Below, piece by piece: positions 23,555 to 34,449 of a DNA stretch of 64,000 nt. Every line of letters begins with the position of its first letter. Within the stretch, counting starts at the first letter, position 1. The position numbers were made by a program, and so were the translations under genes. The notes under the pieces were generated by a model, which did not search any database, was not told where the DNA came from, and saw nothing but the letters and a program-made list of their open reading frames with translations. The stretch is from Hofstenia miamia (Eukaryota; Xenacoelomorpha; Acoela): the NCBI GenBank assembly GCA_004352715.1, contig SCFE01000098.1, positions 1,014,533 through 1,078,532 on the forward strand, written 5' to 3'.

Positions 23555-23623
23555 TACAGGATGGCTCAGCAGTTACGAACTATTTAACAAAATATAGTTT
23601 TGTTAGCTCTGAGCCACCCTGTA
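23555..23623. mobile_element. 69-base hairpin element (mini-MITE)
   Basis: The ends TACAGGATGGCTCAG and CTGAGCCACCCTGTA are complementary with one mismatch. An inner pair (AACAAAAT against AGTTTTGTT-like) lets the whole 69 bases fold. The CAGG(G/A)TGGCTCAG start resembles the ACAGGGTG ends of many animal non-autonomous elements. The flanks show only TA-rich similarity. Confidence 0.55.
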
Positions 23624-23629
23624 GTTGAA

Positions 23630-24835
23630 AATAGTTATTGCAACACTATACTACAATCTTGTTGCTGATATCAAATAAGAGTGATGTAGAATCATTTGGT
23701 TAAATGGGCAACCGTAATTTTATGCGCTGCAAATTTTAAAATAATTACATTAGAAAAATTTGGTTTGTGTTATTGAGTTTTAAATATGGAAGGCATTAGA
23801 TATTCATTGCAGATGCATCAAGAAATTTGAATCATTTTAATTGCACACCACTAAGCGGAGGAAAACAATTGATTTGTTTCAAAATAAGTGTTATGCATAT
23901 ATTAAACTTGCAAGTTCATTACATGCTTTACAACAAAGTGAAATAGTGCGATTTAAACAAAGAGGCTTAGTCAGCAATAAAACATTGTAAATGGTTTTGT
24001 AGATTAATATGTTTTGGTGTAAAACGTGTTTGAAATAGACACTTTCAATTTTTCAATAGAAAAATTGACGTCGGAAATAAAATTTTTAAAAATCCTTGCA
24101 CATTTAAGAGATGAACGACATATATAATAGTGAAATGTCAGACAAAGCCTTCCTGACAGGGATTGATCATAGATGTTTTTCTAGATAAAGAAACGTCAGA
24201 TTTTATTATTTTATTTCCTCACTAATGCATTAACATAACAAATTTCATAAGCGCGAAATTGAAGATATTTCTCAGATTATTAAATGAACCTAATTTCTTC
24301 CTATGAAAATGGGGCTTTAATCATTTTCAAATTATCTTACTCCCAATCCAATAACTTGAAGGAAAACTAGACACTAATGCTGGTTAGATTTACTTGGATT
24401 TAAGTTTTTGCAATCAGAACAAATTATTAATTGGACAATATGGAAATGTTTAAAGAGGATTAAAATAGACCTATTCATAACATCAGGGCCGCTGCCAGAT
24501 GGGCGCTCAGGCTCCCTATGACATATAGGTAGACAACATTAAAAAGGTTTGTGCTATCATAAAAACGATTTTCCTTTTATATTTGTTGTTAAATGAGCCC
24601 TTCCTACGGCAAAATCCTGGCCACTTCCCTGCACCGAGTTGCTACGTGTTCGAAAATGGCTTACACCTCAATCTCACCACGTTTGTAGAAAGTATTGCGA
24701 GAAATAAGTTTATATTTACAGAAGATAAATTTTAAATAGGCGTGAATACTTAATTAAAATCCCTAAAATATATGGGAAGTGATTGAGATCCAACGCATTC
24801 AATAAATTGAATTTGCTATAGTCATGAACAATACA
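23630..24835. other. AT-rich spacer
   Basis: Nothing is recognised except a GC-richer patch at about 24488-24520 (GGGCCGCTGCCAGATGGGCG) that resembles one end of a non-autonomous DNA element. Confidence 0.45.
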
Positions 24836-24840
24836 ACTGC

Positions 24841-24846
24841 TTTATT
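24841..24846 (-). terminator. Polyadenylation signal of the LDLa gene
   Basis: AATAAA on the minus strand begins 15 bases after the stop codon, giving a very short 3' untranslated region. Confidence 0.75.
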
Positions 24847-24861
24847 AAGTTACTCATACTA

Positions 24862-27201
24862 TTACACCTTTTCAATTCTTTTATATTTAAAACACAAATT
24901 AGGAATTTCATCTGAGCCATTGGGGCAGTCATTCCGTTGATCACACATTCTCTTTTTATGAACGCAAAAGGATTTGTCTGTGCACAGAAACTTGTCTTCA
25001 GGACAAATTTGGCCAATGTCGCTTTGTTCGCAGTCAGTTTCATCGGAACTATCCATGCAGTCATTCTTTCCATCGCAAGTATTCCTAAATATTTTTTAAA
25101 ATTAATTTTAACTAATGTGATTCTTACCAAACAGGGATGCATTTGTGGTCACTTTTACAACTGTAGTGATCATTTTGGCAAGAGTATTCAACTCTCAACG
25201 GCGGCTTGATTTCACAATGGTCTTCATCGTCCCAATTTTTACAATCAATCACACCATCACACACCTTATCCCACGCAATACAGTAGGATTTGTCACTGCA
25301 CATATATCCCTTACACATTGCCGTCGGACAGAAAAATTCATCTGTATAATCACCGCAGTCGTTAACCATGTTACAAACTTTGCTTTCAGTTATACATACT
25401 TCATTTCCACACCTATATTCGTCTTCGTGACAATCACGGTAAGCTAATAATTGTTACTATTTAATTAATAAAAAAAGTTACTTACCTGATTTGCATAGAG
25501 AAGCAAATTCATCACTATTGTCACCACAATCATCCATTCTGTTACAAGTTAAAGCACCATCAATACACTTTGCATTTTTGCATACAAATTGATCTGGATA
25601 ACAATCTGGTAAAACAGGACAAAAGATTTCATCAGAATTGTCCACGCAATGTGATACACCATCGCAATAGTGCTCGCCTTGGATACATTCGCCATTTCGG
25701 CATTGAAAATCAGTGGATCCACAACGGGGCTCAACCGGGGGTAAGGGTGGCCTATTGCAAAAGAATCCCTCATCAGAATTGTCTCCGCAGTCATCAACTC
25801 CATTGCAAACCAATTCTGCATTTAGGCATTGACCAAATCGACAACGAAATTCATGTTCCAAACACTTAGGTGAAATTGTTGTAGTGACCGGTTCAGGACA
25901 AAAGATGCCTTCATCGGACCTATCACCACAGTCAGGTAAACCGTTGCAAACAAGATGTTGAGGTATGCATTTGGCGTCATCTCTACAAGCAAATTCCCCA
26001 AATCCACATAGTGGCGCGGGTGTACTGGTAGTGTGCTTAGGACAAAAATCACCTTCATCCGAGGCATCTTTGCAATCTATTCTGGAATCACAAACAGAAG
26101 ATAAAGCAATGCACTCTTTGTCATTACAGACGAACTCCTTAGGACCACAAAGACTAATTTCTTTGGGAGGTCTGTTTGGTTCGCAAAACAGGCCCTCGTC
26201 ACTATGATCTGGACAATCATACTCTTTGTTGCAGACCTTAGTGTGATAAACGCATGAACCATCGTTGCACAAAAATTCATTTTTATCGCATTTGCCAGAA
26301 GGAATTGGTTTAGTTGTTGTTACCGAAGGACATTGTTCCTCGTCTTCACCAGCAGGACAATCAGAAATTCCATCACACTTCAAATTGGAATGTATGCAAG
26401 TACCATCCGAATGGCAAATGAACTCATTCGCACCGCAAAGTCGCGGTGGGGCTGTTGTTTCAGGTGGTAAGGTTCTGGGTCCACATTTGGCTTCGTCACT
26501 ACCGTCACCACACTCATTAACACCGTTGCATCTGCAGCTGTCAGCAACACATCTCCCTAAATCATGATAGTACTAAAATAAATTAAAAAATTTAGCATTT
26601 AAAAACAATTAAGATAGGAAAACGATTTGATAGAACAGAAATTAGTAAAGTTTAAAGTTCTGCAATAACGAAATCCAATAGAAAGTAAGCCAGACAGAAG
26701 TAAATTTCACTCAGCATTTTAGTGAAATATTTTAGCAAAGCTATTAAAAAATTCACAACGTGCAAATCACAATACTAAAAATTCCAACTAACCATTGCTA
26801 CACTCAAACTGGTCAGAATAACATTTGAACATCTTGGGAGGTTTGGGCGGGCATTTCGCTAAACTTTCGTCACTACTATCAATGCAGTCGTCGATATGAT
26901 CACAAACCCATTCTAATGGTATACAATTTTCCCCAAGTACGCACTTGAATTCGTCTGAAGAGCACGTCTTTTTGTTTCCACTAGCACAATAATCTTCATC
27001 AGACCGATCACCGCAATTATTCACGCCGTCACAAAGCTGAGTATTGAAAATGCAGGCTTTATTTTTGCATAAGTATTCACATCCAATAGCCTTTCTTTTT
27101 TGAATAGAATGTTCTCTTGATAGCTTCCGTTCGATTCTTAACACCTGGTTGCCAAAAGCAACTCCAATGCACACACAAGTAATTAAGGTTAATAGCTGCA
27201 T
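24862..27201 (-). CDS. Secreted protein of 14 LDL-receptor class A repeats (4 exons)
   Basis: Exons on the minus strand are 27201-26793, 26556-25486, 25443-25128 and 25084-24862. All introns have GT..AG borders: donors GTTAGT, GTAAGT and GTAAGA, acceptors TTTAG, ATTAG and TTTAG, in phases 1, 1 and 2. The spliced frame is 2,019 bases, 672 residues plus stop. Residues 1-17 (MQLLTLITCVCIGVAFG) form a signal peptide, followed by a Lys/Arg-rich segment with QKRK, a possible processing site. The rest is 14 six-cysteine LDLa repeats, most ending in the calcium-binding C-x-D-x-S-D-E signature; repeat 12 has WDDEDHC instead. There is no EGF, beta-propeller or transmembrane segment, so it is not a lipoprotein receptor but a secreted, calcium-dependent binding protein. 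Introns 1 and 3 cut within repeats 3 and 13. A TATA box and a poly(A) signal frame the gene tightly. The ligand is unknown. Confidence 0.93.
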
Positions 27202-27241
27202 TCCTGGACAATGACTGTATCAAGGTGTAATATTTGGTCTA

Positions 27242-27248
27242 TTTTATA
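27242..27248 (-). promoter_or_regulatory. TATA box of the LDLa gene
   Basis: TATAAAA on the minus strand ends 41 bases before the start codon. Initiation about 30 bases downstream would leave a leader of only 10-20 bases. Confidence 0.65.
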
Positions 27249-27554
27249 GCCTAATTCATCAATATGCAACCAGTAGTTGATGTAAACATATTTGTCATTA
27301 TTAGTAGTTTAATAGGCTAATGTGTTTACATATTTAGAGTTAATATTGAAGTTTATATGCCTAGAAAAAAACGCCAATTTATATTATAATAATTACAATG
27401 AATCAATTGTAATATAAAATAACAGTTAGAAAATGACATTTTTATATTCTTTAATCTCAATAAATTGTAATATAAAATAACAAATATAAAATAATACTTT
27501 TATATTCTTCAATCTCATCCTAATTTTTCCAACATTAAATAATGCTGCATATAA

Positions 27555-27938
27555 AACCAACTAATACAGGATTGTATATTCCCTATCAATCGCAATGCGA
27601 TATAAAACATAAGAAGATACAATTAAATTTTTAATCAAAAGAGCAAACCAAGCATCTTCAAATTATAACAACTTTATTGAAGCAATTAACCACCTTTATA
27701 CGATTTTAAAAAATAATGGATATCCTCACAGATTAATTAAAAGACATGTAGATGGGGTAATTTTATTAAGGAACATAAAGAAAAACCAAGCTGAATTAAA
27801 TGAAGAAACAAATTTAAAGCAATTATATTGGAAACTTCCATTCATTAATGACAAAGTTAGTGTCCAATCAAGAATAAAGAAGTTAAATTTAAAGTTAAAT
27901 AAATCTAGGTACAAAGTCCCCAAAATTGTTTTTCATTA
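27555..27938 (+). pseudogene. Penelope-like element, end of RT domain and linker
   Basis: The plus strand reads KPTNTGLY near 27557, the KPTxTGxY signature close to the end of Penelope-like reverse transcriptases. About 40 residues later comes a block with NNGYPHRLIKRH, and then the linker KLPFINDKVSVQSRIKKL, which in this family joins the reverse transcriptase to the GIY-YIG endonuclease. One frameshift lies near 27635. The coding sequence stops abruptly near 27938, where a non-LTR element begins. The missing endonuclease appears 3.4 kb further on, at 31343-31605, in the same orientation. Confidence 0.75.
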
Positions 27939-27944
27939 AGATTT

Positions 27945-29435
27945 GTGACCCGATATGAAATTCTTAAAGCTATAGCTAAGCTAAAGGTCAACAAATCAAG
28001 CGCACCTTCCGAAATACCGGCATGGTGTATTAAATATTGTGCAAAATTCATCGTTAGCCCTTTATGTCATATCATCAATCACTGCTTAAAACAATACTTT
28101 TCCATCAATATTACAATTAGCTAATGTTACTCCCATATATAAAAACGATAACTCTTTAAGGTGTTGCAATTACCACCCTATATCAATTATCTCGCCTTTT
28201 GCAAAAATTTTCGAAAAACTATTATTCGACCAAATTAACACTTATCTCTATAACAACTCGATTCTTTCGAATAGTCAATTCGCAAAGGTCACTCAACCTC
28301 TGTTGCCTTACTTTAGCTACTGAAAATTGGAGATCTTATCTTGATAATATCATTTTTGTCACAATTGCTTCTGTCGACTTGTCCAAATCATTTGACCCCA
28401 TTGATCATCAGATTTTTCTCAGAAAACTAGAATACATTGGTTTCGATTCTAATAGTATAAATTTAATAAGATCGATTTCAAACAGTCAAAGTAAATGGTA
28501 TATTTTCTAACTGGGGTAAAACTTACAAAGGTGTTCCACAAGGTACGATTTTAGGACCTCTGTTCTTTTCGGTGTATGTTATGTTAATGATTTAAATTGC
28601 AGTTTAAGCAATGATTGTGGAATTGTACAGTATGCTGACGATACATGTATATACACATATGATTATCAAATATAAACGCCGATTAGTAAATTAGAAACAA
28701 ATCTATCTCAATTGCTAAGATATTTCAATATTCATAATTTAACTGCTAATCCCTCTAAAACAGAAATCTGTTGTATGTCTCCATTTAATAAAGATCATCG
28801 ATCATATATTTTAAATTTTTCTGGGTCAAAAATTGCTCAAGTTGAAACTTTCAAATATCTTTTAGTAACAATTGACAATAAATTAAACTATTCAAAGTTA
28901 TATACGCATAGTACTAAGAAAAATGGCAATGGAAATTAAAACTATTTCACATGTAGCAAATTTTATAAATGCAAACATGAAATTTATGTTAGTTAATTCT
29001 CTAGTATTAATTCAATAGAGATACTGTAATATCTTATTTAATAACATAAACCACTAATTAATAAATAAAATTGATTCACAAATCAAATGGGCAGCTAATG
29101 TTTATGACGAAAATTATTCTACTAAGAATGGAAAACGTTTATATTGTATTAATGATGCTTCCTATTTCATAAGATACTTTTCATTAATAAAATTTTGGGA
29201 TATCTCAAACCAGTGCTCACCTGACAGTAAACTGCAATTTCCTATATATGCGTATTCAACTTATCATTCGAGGACAAATTCAGTAAGGTGAGGTTCAAGA
29301 AGCATTTTCTTAAAAAATCATTTTTAAACTCAGCAGTTAATCTATGGAATAACTTACCAATTGGAATAAAGCGAATTAAATTTTAAAATCAAATTAATAA
29401 CTACCTCAATAAACAATATATCCCTAAAATAGGTT
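27945..29435 (+). pseudogene. Non-LTR retrotransposon reverse transcriptase, 5'-truncated
   Basis: Blocks in order on the plus strand are: an LRFVTRYEILKAIAKLK region with SAPSEIP (27945-28030), YHPISIISPFAKIFEKLLFD (28170-28230), a VDLSKSFDPIDHQ block (28370-28410), GVPQGTILGPLFF (about 28530-28570), a YADDT motif (28632-28646) and a NPSKTEICCMSPF block (28745-28785). The C-terminal FLNSAVNLWNNLP (about 29320-29360) is shared in form with the element at 52.2-53.3 kb. Many frameshifts and stops break it. The 5' endonuclease region is absent, as usual for truncated insertions. It interrupts the Penelope-like element. Confidence 0.85.
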
Positions 29436-29440
29436 CTACA

Positions 29441-29560
29441 CAGGGGCGGATACAGAAAAAATTTTTAGAGGGGGCCCAAGTAGAATAAAATATTAAGTGC
29501 ATAATTGGGTACTAGGGAGGGCACAAAGTATTGAATTTTCAAACTATGCTTTATTAATAA
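29441..29560. mobile_element. One end of a CAGGGGCGGA-type DNA element
   Basis: CAGGGGCGGATACAG followed by a GGGGGCCC patch is the typical terminus of non-autonomous hAT-like elements in invertebrates. It follows the 3' end of the non-LTR relic immediately. No matching second end was found, so the extent is a guess. Confidence 0.45.
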
Positions 29561-29866
29561 CATGTTGTGTTTTTAGGACATTTTTCCATTATGCACTACA
29601 AAATAGACCAATGGTATAAGATTAAGTAAATTACAAAATTTTCACCTAATGGCATGAATGTGTGCTTAGTTTCAATTTCAATCAATATTGTTAAATATGT
29701 GATATATTTCAAGAAAATCAACAAATTCAAAAATGCAAATTCTTGCTAAATTCTAAAATTAAAAAAATGAGTTTTGATATTGCACGCAAATTTGTTTTTG
29801 GTTTTTGGGAGTAGCTGCATGCTGTTGAATTTGAGTATAAAAAATTTGGAAAACCCTATAGAGTAT

Positions 29867-31151
29867 CGTCAAATGGGGTGAATAGGAATAGTTGTGAATA
29901 GAAATGGTAGACAAGGAGAAAATTATATTTAATTATTACTCATGCTATGCTTAGTATATTACATTGTTCTCTTGCACATAAATTTATCACTATAAGTTTA
30001 TGTGCCACAGGGTAGCAGTATGTATGCTCATCTAATTTTATAAGTATTTCTTAAAAGTAAAATAATTTATAATTTTATGCTTAAATTAAATACCCAACAG
30101 AAAAGAAAGGAATCTTAACTAAAAGAGTTAAAAAATTTCCAAAAGTAAATATATACATCACTAAAAAATATATTTTAAGAAAATTTAATAATNNNNNNNN
30201 NNNNNNNNNNNNNNNNNNNNNNNNNNNNNNNNNNNNNNNNNNNNNNNNNNNNNNNNNNNNNNNNNNNNNNNNNNNNNNNNNNNNNNNNNNNNNNNNNNNN
30301 NNNNNNNNNNNNNNNNNNNNNNNNNNNNNNNNNNNNNNNNNNNNNNNNNNNNNNNNNNNNNNNNNNNNNNNNNNNNNNNNNNNNNNNNNNNNNNNNNNNN
30401 NNNNNNNNNNNNNNNNNNNNNNNNNNNNNNNNNNNNNNNNNNNNNNNNNNNNNNNNNNNNNNNNNNNNNNNNNNNNNNNNNNNNNNNNNNNNNNNNNNNN
30501 NNNNNNNNNNNNNNNNNNNNNNNNNNNNNNNNNNNNNNNNNNNNNNNNNNNNNNNNNNNNNNNNNNNNNNNNNNNNNNNNNNNNNNNNNNNNNNNNNNNN
30601 NNNNNNNNNNNNNNNNNNNNNNNNNNNNNNNNNNNNNNNNNNNNNNNNNNNNNNNNNNNNNNNNNNNNNNNNNNNNNNNNNNNNNNNNNNNNNNNNNNNN
30701 NNNNNNNNNNNNNNNNNNNNNNNNNNNNNNNNNNNNNNNNNNNNNNNNNNNNNNNNNNNNNNNNNNNNNNNNNNNNNNNNNNNNNNNNNNNNNNNNNNNN
30801 NNNNNNNNNNNNNNNNNNNNNNNNNNNNNNNNNNNNNNNNNNNNNNNNNNNNNNNNNNNNNNNNNNNNNNNNNNNNNNNNNNNNNNTATATATATATATA
30901 TATATATATATAATCATTTATACATATTTAGCAAAATCATATGTGTTCCTATTCACCTCCATTACAATTGTGAATAGAAATACACTTAAAATTTTAAAAA
31001 ATTCCTGAAAGCTAAATATTTTTTTTTATTGAAATGTAATTTCAGGATCTATAGGACACATTATAGTTTAAAATTTCAATGAAATACATTTTATAAACAC
31101 CAGATTTTTAAAAAAAACTTAAAAAACTGTTCCTAATCACTCCATTTGACG
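29867..31151. mobile_element. DNA element with 25-base terminal inverted repeats
   Basis: The left end CGTCAAATGGGGTGAATAGG (29867 on) is mirrored at the right end, which in reverse reads CGTCAAATGGAGTGATTAGG. About 22 of 25 bases agree. A second inverted match, GTGAATAGAAAT, appears inside both halves. TAT flanks both ends. The centre is hidden by a 694-N gap, so any transposase would lie there. Confidence 0.6.
30193..30886. other. Assembly gap (694 N)
   Basis: The gap borders an AT microsatellite at 30887-30912. Frames crossing it have no meaning. Confidence 0.95.
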
Positions 31152-31342
31152 TATGAAGGAATTTTCTTTAATAATTTATATTGTGCAATTTTTATGAATC
31201 CATGTTTATTATTATGTTTTTATAGTTTTGTGTATTTTATGTTGTTATTGACGCATTAAGTGTAGTATTAGCAGCTTTTGTTGAGGAGTATAATTATGCC
31301 AATGACTACACTTAATAAGAAATTATATTCTATTCTAAACAG

Positions 31343-31605
31343 GAATAACACCAATTTTTACATCATTACAAACTCAAAATATCTTAACAAACAAAGATCC
31401 TGTAGCAAAGTGGCTGTCTTCTTCAGTTGTTTACAAATATACGTGTGAAGATTGTCAACAAACTTACATCGGAGAGACACACAGACATTTTGCTACGAGA
31501 ATTCATGAACATCTATCAAGGCATCTAAACATCAACATCGAATTAAGAAAAATATTTTTGAAATATTACTTAAAAATAATTATCCAATTATTGCAGAATC
31601 ATTAT
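31343..31605 (+). pseudogene. Penelope-like element GIY-YIG endonuclease
   Basis: An open stretch reads VVYKYTCEDCQQTYIGET followed by a Thr/His/Arg segment and RIHEH. This is the GIY-YIG nuclease with the preceding Cys-x2-Cys knuckle found at the C-terminus of Penelope-like elements, where it nicks target DNA for retrotransposition. The start follows a good splice acceptor-like sequence (TTCTATTCTAAACAG), and introns are known in this family. A frameshift near 31520 leads to a terminal block with NNYPIIAESLY. The segment completes the element begun at 27555. Confidence 0.8.
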
Positions 31606-32640
31606 ACAGGGTGTTTCAAAAGTCTTGGGAACATTACAAATTCGTATATCTCATGAACTATTTCAAGTAGTAAAATGAAACTAATAAAATTATCAAGCAC
31701 TTCATAAATACAATCACTAAATGCTTTGCAAAATGCGAAAAAGCATTTATGCCATCACTGTAAAAATGTTGAAACGCAATGACAAACGACCTGAGAGCCA
31801 TACTTGATTTGCATGTTGATTTCAAATCTCTAGAGAAAAGTGGACAATGGATCATATCAAAGATAAACTGGATATTTAAAACAATATGGATAGCTAGAAT
31901 AACAAGACAATAGTGCCAAAAAGGAGGCTTACATAAAACCATGTATATTTCTAGTGGAATTGCGAAAGTCAACATGAAACATCATACAAGCAATAAAATT
32001 TATGCATTTTATTAATTTACATTATGTGAATGCATACTATTTAAAATAAGACCAAGCCATCTGTAGCTTCGTACTGAAGCAAAGTTATCCAAAGTGTAGG
32101 CAACGTATAATTCTCAAGAGAAATTTTGTGTTAACGCATGATTTATTCAAAAGTGATATTTAGAAAATTTGTAAAAAAGTTTCTTTCCAATTTTTTGCTG
32201 AAATAAAATGTGATATTTTGATAGTTCATTAATAAAGAGCTTAAGTTCAATACACTGAAATTGTGCATACAACTTAATAATGAGAACATTATCCCGTCTA
32301 CAAAATCTTGAAAATGTATATGTTGATAAAACGACAAAAAATTAAAGAGTGATTTTCATTATAATAATAAGTTATTTGTATGCTACATATCTGCAAATGC
32401 AAGCCTATAGAATTTCTACACTACTGCATTGTTTCGATTTACTGTTATTTTTTTTGTTTTTCATATCATTTGCAATTAGATACTATATACCATACATTCC
32501 AATCAGATAAAAATGATGATAATGTGGATTTCTGGTTCGAAGATTTACGATGTAAGAAGTCTTTTAAAATAAACATTGTGTATATAATGCCATGCATTTT
32601 CTTGTAATCACCTGTTTAACGTTGTCTAATAAACATTCAG
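31606..32640. other. Spacer with an ACAGGGTGTTTC element end
   Basis: TACAGGGTGTTTCAAAAGTC at 31605-31624 is the usual start of a short DNA element that truncates the Penelope-like coding region. Its other end is not evident. The rest holds no recognised gene; frames are AT-driven. Confidence 0.4.
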
Positions 32641-32672
32641 TTGTTTGCGTTGATACATAGTATACACTACAG

Positions 32673-33648
32673 ATGAAACTAGCCTATCAAATTATAGACT
32701 CTAACGAAGATAATAAGTTTTACAGTTTACAAGAAAATCTTCAAAGTGTCTCCAAAAGTTTAAAGAAATTTTATACACCAGTAGCTATTGTTGGAAGAAA
32801 TCGCTCTGGTAAATCATATTTTATGAATGTAATGCGACGAAAGTTGTTGAATCAAGCTGAAGATAGCCCGCTTTGTGGATTTGAATCTAAGTATGGGGAT
32901 GAAATGGTTACGCGTGGATTGTGGGCAATGGTATGCAAGTCGGAGACAAAGAAACATTCATTTTTACTCTGTGACACTGAAGGTGCATATGAACTTGGTA
33001 GAGATCCAATAATCTGTTCGAAGATGTTTGCGATATCAGCCTTACTTAGTTCATGCTTCATAGTCAATATTAAAAGCAAAATTGATGCTGATGAGCTTGC
33101 GTTTATTGAGCGTTTTTTTGAAAATTTAAGTAAGAACTCGGAAAAAAATGTTAAATTAAATACACTTGTTTTTTTTAATTAGAGATTGGTCATACCCAAA
33201 AAATTATGAATTTGGTTTAGAAGGAGGGCAAAAGTACATTGAAAAAGTGTTGGAAAATTCGAGTAATGGATCGCTTAGGCAATTAATAAATATGTTTGAA
33301 CATGCTTACGGGTTTTTGATGCCTTTCATAGGTACAGAACAAATAGAAGATCCAGAGTACTGTCATAATTATGAAAAAGACAAGGTACGTCAACAATTCG
33401 ATAAACTCTGTGATGAATTTCTGGAGAATATTCTTTTAAAGACTTCGATGACCCATGATTCCAAAAATTTAAGCAAAAGAGTTACTACTATCATAGAAAT
33501 GATTAATAATGAAACATATATACATTTTTCCAAATTATGGGAAAACTTGAAAACCGTCGGTTCTTACATTGGCTTAGCTGCTGGTATTGCTGGATCTGCC
33601 GTCGTTGGTGCGCTCGCAATTGGCGCATTCCTGGTAATGAAAAAGTAA
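32673..33648 (+). CDS. Atlastin-like (GBP/atlastin superfamily) GTPase, one homopolymer frameshift
   Basis: The two overlapping frames 32673-33182 and 33166-33648 together make about 324 residues. Frame 1 holds the P-loop GRNRSGKS (residues 41-48), the switch threonine in VTRGLW (Thr80) and the G3 motif DTEG (101-104). It also has the FAISALLSSCFIVN helix typical of the family. Frame 2 opens with the G4 motif RDW inside RDWSYPKNYEFG, the signature of atlastins, dynamin-like GTPases that fuse endoplasmic reticulum membranes. It ends in a Gly/Ala-rich hydrophobic segment (about 25 residues) and KK. The frames meet at eight T at 33169-33176; seven T would join them. The decayed paralogue at 61570-62260 has seven. 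At about 324 residues it is much shorter than the 500-plus of atlastins, with a reduced middle region. The absence of introns suggests a retrocopy origin or a compact subfamily. Confidence 0.8.
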
Positions 33649-33649
33649 T

Positions 33650-33900
33650 TTTCACAATTTTTTAAAGCATACACTTAATGAACATTGTAAGAGTGAAAAT
33701 ATAGTCATTTGATTTGTTGGAATTAAACATTCAAATATTTATATTTATAAAGTTCTGACCCATATTGACAAGATAGGAATGAAAAAATACAGTCAGGTGA
33801 TGTCTGTTTCAATCAACAAAAAATATTCTAATATTTATATTCTTAAGTTCTAAAAGAAGTTTTCCTTGGAAAATCACAAAAATCCTAGTTTTTCATTCAT
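33650..33900. other. AT-rich 3' flank of the GTPase gene
   Basis: An AATTAAA near 33720 could serve as poly(A) signal. Nothing else is seen. Confidence 0.35.
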
Positions 33901-33904
33901 GTCT

Positions 33905-34448
33905 ACATGTACACCATATTTGGAACCGGCCGGAAATAATTAGGCTCGGCCTGTGCCCGCGAATAGTATATTCAAAAAATGTTATAAACCCAAATATATA
34001 AAAAGATATAAAAAATTTAAAATTATAGAAAAATACTATGGCCATTGACCGTTAGAAAAAAGCTCCTTTAATACGCTTAATTATTCAACGGAAGCATTTT
34101 TCAATAGTGACCTTTTCTATGAAATGATTTGTGAGAGACTGAATTATTGTCGGTCCAACTCAATCTACATGTAATGAGGTTTATTCATACACACGCACTC
34201 GCACACATTACGTTACGAAAAAACAGCCTTACAATCTGCAAGTGATATTTTTTGTTCCATATTTCAAAAAGCTTTTTAAAAACTTTTCAAAAAAAATTAG
34301 TTTATTGGTCTTTGTCTTGACTGATCTAGACTAATTTTGATATTTTTTGGCTAAAATTTCAGCCTGTTTAGACCATTATATTTTTTCCGGCCTTAATAAT
34401 TATTCTAAGCCGGCATGCGACCCGCGAAAAACCGATTCCAGCTCTGGT
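33905..34448. mobile_element. Candidate hAT-type MITE
   Basis: A right end reading in reverse CAGAGCTGGAATCGG and a left region with TTTGGAACCGGCCGG are roughly mirrored, as are GGCTCGGCC against GGCCGG. The flanks GTCTACAT and GTCTACTT could be an 8-base duplication with one mismatch. The interior is non-coding. The alignment of the left terminus is uncertain. Confidence 0.4.
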
Positions 34449-34449
34449 C

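Noticed and set aside
25145-26567. Several plus-strand and alternative minus-strand frames of 80-100 codons
   Set aside because: They are shadows of the LDLa exons; the cysteine-repeat pattern and splice sites support only one frame.
30081-30917. Long frame across the 30 kb gap
   Set aside because: Almost all codons are N or AT microsatellite.
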